Shown piece after piece: positions 6,876-8,819 of a stretch of 8,819 nucleotides of DNA. The position numbers were made by a program, and so were the translations under genes. Source of the stretch: Actinomycetota bacterium (GTDB lineage Bacteria; Actinomycetota; Actinomycetes; Nanopelagicales; Nanopelagicaceae); the NCBI GenBank assembly GCA_947490605.1, contig CANLHE010000020.1, positions 1-8,819 on the forward strand. The letters are read 5' to 3'. How positions within the stretch are numbered: the stretch's first letter is position 1; every line of letters starts with the position of its first letter. Under the pieces are notes generated by a model. That model worked only from the letters and a program-made list of their open reading frames with translations, was not told the DNA's origin and did no database searches.

Positions 6876-6911
6876 TTGGTAATTGATGAATGGCTGGATT
6901 AAAGTGTCGGC
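6876..6911 (+). promoter_or_regulatory. Candidate promoter for a leaderless azlCD transcript
   Basis: TTGGTA (6876-6881) and TAAAGT (6900-6905) are separated by 18 bp, and TAAAGT is followed by exactly 6 nt and the azlC GTG at 6912. This is the best-matched promoter in the window: both hexamers match the sigma-70-type consensus at four of six positions, and the predicted start site is the G of GUG. There is no Shine-Dalgarno, and the in-frame TAA at 6900-6902 rules out a longer N-terminus. Confidence 0.5.
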
Positions 6912-7574
6912 GTGTCAATAAATCCTCGGTCAAACCCGATAGATCGCACCGCCCTTAGCGTTGCTTTCACTGTCGGGCTTTATGGTGCCGCCTTTGGCGC
7001 TGCCGGAGTAACCGCCGGATTTTCAATTATTCAGACCTGCTTACTTTCACTACTTCTATTCTCTGGTGCATCGCAATTTGCTGTCGTTGGAATTATGGGA
7101 GCTGGTGGTGGAGCAATTAGTGCAATTGCGACCGCGACTTTGCTTGGATTTCGTAACGCACTTTACGGTCTTCAAATGGCGCCAATTTTAAAAGTTAAAG
7201 GAATTAAGAGAATTCTTGCAGCTCAAATCACAATAGATGAATCAACTGCGGTTGCAACTTTGCAGGAAAATGATGCTGACAGAAAACGTGGTTTCTACAT
7301 TACCGGTATCGGTGTTTATGTATTTTGGAATCTATTTACTTTCCTAGGTGCACTTGGCGCAAGTGCAATTGGTGATCCATCAGTTTGGGGTTTAGATGCA
7401 GCAGTGCCTGCCGCCTTCTGTGGTCTAATTTGGCCAAGACTTAAAAATAAAACTCAATTTATAGTATCGGCTGCTGCGATCTCTTGGGCATTAATACTTA
7501 CACCTCTTACTCCTGCCGGTGTTCCAATAATTACAACTGTAATTTTGGCCATCATTTTTGGGTGGAAAAAATGA
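6912..7574 (+). CDS. azlC: AzlC-family branched-chain amino acid exporter, large subunit
   Basis: AzlC (BrnF/YgaZ family) is the larger membrane subunit of a two-protein exporter for branched-chain amino acids; some homologues also move methionine or analogues. The 220 residues are very hydrophobic, with about five or six predicted membrane segments (roughly 14-36, 40-75, 130-152, 160-175, 181-198, 201-217). Family motifs are FSGASQFA (50-57), LGFRNALYGL (78-87), the loop DEST (109-112), and DAAVPAAFCGLIWP (162-175). The GTG start is the only one possible, since TAA is in frame four codons upstream. Length is near the usual 225-250. Its TGA overlaps the azlD ATG (ATGA), so the two subunits are translationally coupled. 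The pair points the opposite way to every other gene in the window. Substrate is inferred from the family, not from residues. Confidence 0.9.
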   Translation: MSINPRSNPIDRTALSVAFTVGLYGAAFGAAGVTAGFSIIQTCLLSLLLFSGASQFAVVGIMGAGGGAISAIATATLLGFRNALYGLQMAPILKVKGIKRILAAQITIDESTAVATLQENDADRKRGFYITGIGVYVFWNLFTFLGALGASAIGDPSVWGLDAAVPAAFCGLIWPRLKNKTQFIVSAAAISWALILTPLTPAGVPIITTVILAIIFGWKK

Positions 7575-7879
7575 GTCAAATATGGATAGCGGTTATTGGC
7601 GCAAGTGTTACCGCATTTTTAAATAAGTATTTTGGCCACAGCGTTCCAGAAAAATGGCTAGATAAACCAAGGTTTAAAAGAACAAATACTTTGGTCCCAA
7701 TAGTTCTACTGAGCGCATTAGTTGGTGTTCAAACATTTGCAGATAAAAAGGAGTTAGTGATAGATCAACGTCTAGCTGGCGTTGGCGTAGCACTTATTGC
7801 TTTAAAGTTTAAAGCACCGTTTCCGATTGTAGTTGTGTCAGCAGCCATTACTTCGGCCGCAATTTACAACTGGTTTTAA
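7571..7879 (+). CDS. azlD: AzlD-family branched-chain amino acid exporter, small subunit
   Basis: AzlD (BrnE/YgaH family) is the small partner of AzlC in the inner membrane. The ATG at 7571 overlaps the azlC stop by 4 nt and gives 102 residues, the usual length. The reading frame is open further upstream (to an ATG at 7484), but that would overlap azlC by 91 nt and add a polar, cysteine-rich N-terminus unlike the family. Four hydrophobic stretches are visible (about 3-17, 40-56, 66-79, 83-100). DQRLAGVGVALIALKFKAPF (65-84) is the characteristic conserved segment. GGTGG five nt before the ATG is a usable ribosome binding site inside the azlC end. The stop codon TAA overlaps the stop of the opposing glutaredoxin-like gene. 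Confidence 0.88.
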   Translation: MSQIWIAVIGASVTAFLNKYFGHSVPEKWLDKPRFKRTNTLVPIVLLSALVGVQTFADKKELVIDQRLAGVGVALIALKFKAPFPIVVVSAAITSAAIYNWF

Positions 7880-7891
7880 AGTACTTTTAAA
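7874..7891. repeat. 18-bp near-palindrome at the convergent azlD / glutaredoxin stops
   Basis: TTTTAAAGT (7874-7882) and ACTTTTAAA (7883-7891) are inverted with one mismatched pair (7877/7888). The two opposing stop codons overlap inside it: TAA on the plus strand at 7877-7879 and TAA on the minus strand at 7878-7876. It is nearly all A/T, has no loop, and lacks a GC stem, so it is not a usual bidirectional terminator. No better terminator was seen nearby. Confidence 0.4.
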
Positions 7892-8127
7892 GCCTCTAGT
7901 TTTTCTTTAAGAGCTATATCTGAAGGCTCAGTTAAGTGAGTGCCATCTGAGAAGATAATTACTGGTATTGATCGCATGCCACCATTAATCTCAATTACTT
8001 TATCACTTGCTACAGCGTCTGCTTCCACATCGACGTAGTTGTACTTCACATTATTTGCATCTAAAAATCTCTTAGAACGGCGGCAATCTCCACACCACTC
8101 AGCTCCATACATTGTTATATCGCTCAT
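7876..8127 (-). CDS. Glutaredoxin-like thiol-disulfide oxidoreductase (WCGDC active site)
   Basis: This 83-residue protein has a thioredoxin fold. The first strand and active site read MYGAEWCGDCRRSKRFL (6-22), with the redox pair Cys12/Cys15. The next strand is VKYNYVDVEAD (27-37), the cis-proline is Pro55 in RSIPVIIF, and then comes SDGTHLTEPSD (60-70). Length and motifs fit the small actinobacterial glutaredoxin-like / mycoredoxin / NrdH group. CGDC differs from CGYC of mycoredoxin-1 and from CVxC of NrdH, so partner (mycothiol, thioredoxin reductase or other) cannot be assigned. The ATG overlaps the dapB stop (ATGA) and is preceded by a strong GGAGGG, so it is translationally coupled to dapB. 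The 3' end overlaps azlD by 4 nt. Family is sure; electron donor and target are open. Confidence 0.88.
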   Translation of the reverse strand: MSDITMYGAEWCGDCRRSKRFLDANNVKYNYVDVEADAVASDKVIEINGGMRSIPVIIFSDGTHLTEPSDIALKEKLEALKVL

Positions 8128-8819
8128 TTCATTCCCTCCATATAATTTTCAAGACCAACTGTTAGTCCTGGATGTTTTGCAACATTTCTAACTCCAATTA
8201 AAACTCCTGGCATAAATCCTGCTCGATTTATCGAATCATGTCTAATACTTAAAGTTTCACCCGCATCACCAAAAATTACCTCTTGGTGAGCAACGTATCC
8301 ATGAGAGCGAACGGAGTGAATTGGCACATCTCCAACCTTTGCACCTCTAGCTCCAGGAATAATTGTTTTGCTAGCGTCTGGCATCGCTCCTTTTTTACTC
8401 TGCTTTCTAGCATCAGTAATTAGCTCAGCAGTTCTAATTGCTGTTCCAGATGGAGCATCAACTTTATTTGCATGATGAAGTTCAATAATTTCAACACTTT
8501 CAAAGTATTGGGCAGCTTTTTGAGAGAACTGCATCATAAGTACTGCGCCAAGGCCAAAGTTGGGAGCAATTAGTGCGCCAACTTTTGTATTCTTGGAGAG
8601 CAAATTTTTTAGTTCAGAGAGCTTTTTATCATCAAATCCTGTAGTACCAACTACAACATGAATTCCATTAGTTATTGCAAACTCAAGATTTTTCATTACT
8701 GAATCAGGGTGCGTGAAATCAACAATAACCTCTGTGCCAGTTTTAATTAGTTGATCTAATGAATCACCCAGATCTAATGCAGAACTAAGTGTTAAGTCAC
8801 TTGCACTCTCAATAGCTGC
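8124..8819 (-). CDS. dapB: 4-hydroxy-tetrahydrodipicolinate reductase (DapB), 5' end outside the window
   Basis: DapB reduces the DapA product with NAD(P)H to tetrahydrodipicolinate, the second step of the branch towards diaminopimelate and lysine. The frame stays open from the stop at 8124 to the window edge, giving 231 codons. It begins AAIESASDLTL..., so only the start and the N-terminal nucleotide-binding glycine motif are missing. Visible features are VIVDFTHPDSV, GIHVVVGTTGF (cofactor domain), APNFGLGAV, the catalytic ELHHANKVDAPSGTA (the two His codons at 8472-8477; Lys and the SGTA substrate loop follow), and a C-terminal GDAGETLSIRHDSINRAGFMPGV. The ATG at 8696 is an internal methionine, because the conserved VDFTHPDSV lies upstream of it. 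The stop overlaps the glutaredoxin-like ATG by 4 nt. The normal protein is about 245-270 residues. Confidence 0.96.
   Translation of the reverse strand, partial: AAIESASDLTLSSALDLGDSLDQLIKTGTEVIVDFTHPDSVMKNLEFAITNGIHVVVGTTGFDDKKLSELKNLLSKNTKVGALIAPNFGLGAVLMMQFSQKAAQYFESVEIIELHHANKVDAPSGTAIRTAELITDARKQSKKGAMPDASKTIIPGARGAKVGDVPIHSVRSHGYVAHQEVIFGDAGETLSIRHDSINRAGFMPGVLIGVRNVAKHPGLTVGLENYMEGMK
8134..8139 (-). promoter_or_regulatory. Strong ribosome binding site of the glutaredoxin-like gene
   Basis: GGAGGG on the minus strand (8139-8134) lies 6 nt before the ATG at 8127, inside the last codons of dapB. It is the only strong Shine-Dalgarno sequence I see before a start codon in the window and supports translation coupled to dapB. 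Confidence 0.7.

Noticed and set aside
7484..7570. Longer azlD start at an ATG inside azlC
   Set aside because: It would overlap azlC by 91 nt and add a polar, Cys-rich extension not found in AzlD. The ATGA overlap at 7571 with GGTGG upstream is the normal arrangement.
6912..7879. azlCD as a recently acquired mobile cassette
   Set aside because: No flanking repeats, integrase, transposase, tRNA or visible base-composition shift. Only the orientation and position are unusual.
8694..8696. ATG as the dapB start
   Set aside because: The same frame continues upstream to the window edge and encodes the conserved VIVDFTHPDSV of DapB, so this methionine is internal.
1..8819. CRISPR array, tRNA/rRNA genes, insertion sequences, defence or biosynthetic clusters
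   Set aside because: No regularly spaced repeats, no tRNA-like cloverleaf and no transposase or defence domains were seen. Coding sequence is accounted for by housekeeping families and intergenic gaps are all under 150 bp.

Overview
This window looks like core chromosome of a small-genome, low-GC actinobacterium. The order dapB – thyX – dapA – rnj (RNase J) – ftsK – RodZ-like HTH gene – rimO is a typical actinobacterial housekeeping block. The A+T-rich composition (roughly 40% GC by eye), very short intergenic gaps and use of ThyX fit freshwater acI-type Actinobacteria (Candidatus Nanopelagicales such as Planktophila/Nanopelagicus). The lineage is inferred from gene order and composition, not from a marker search.

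Layout, left to right. Positions 1-184 hold the N-terminal end of rimO (minus strand, cut by the window edge). Then follow, all on the minus strand, a membrane-anchored HTH protein of the RodZ/HTH_25–DUF4115 type (235-975), ftsK (1122-3458), RNase J (3542-5224), dapA (5229-6119) and thyX (6140-6859). A 52-bp divergent spacer then leads to azlC and azlD on the plus strand (6912-7574 and 7571-7879). azlD meets a small glutaredoxin-like gene tail to tail (7876-8127, minus). That gene overlaps the end of dapB by 4 nt (8124-8819, minus, start codon beyond the window). No tRNA, rRNA, CRISPR array, insertion sequence or prophage gene was seen, and no intergenic stretch exceeds 150 bp.

The genes cover lysine/diaminopimelate synthesis (DapA and DapB, consecutive steps that also feed peptidoglycan), dTMP synthesis (ThyX), RNA decay (RNase J), chromosome segregation at division (FtsK), a possible cell-shape or envelope factor (RodZ-like), ribosome modification (RimO), amino acid export (AzlCD) and thiol redox chemistry (glutaredoxin-like).

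I see no new defence or mobile system. The most interesting signal is regulatory. Most genes that do not overlap their upstream neighbour lack a clear Shine-Dalgarno sequence. Instead they have a TAnnnT hexamer 6-9 nt before the start codon, the geometry of a -10 box driving leaderless or nearly leaderless mRNA. This holds even for dapA and rnj, which otherwise look like operon members. By contrast, the ATGA-overlapping genes (grx-like, azlD) have purine-rich ribosome binding sites. Also worth attention are the azlCD pair splitting the dapB/thyX block, its overlapping divergent promoters with thyX, and alternative hairpins directly after the ftsK stop codon.
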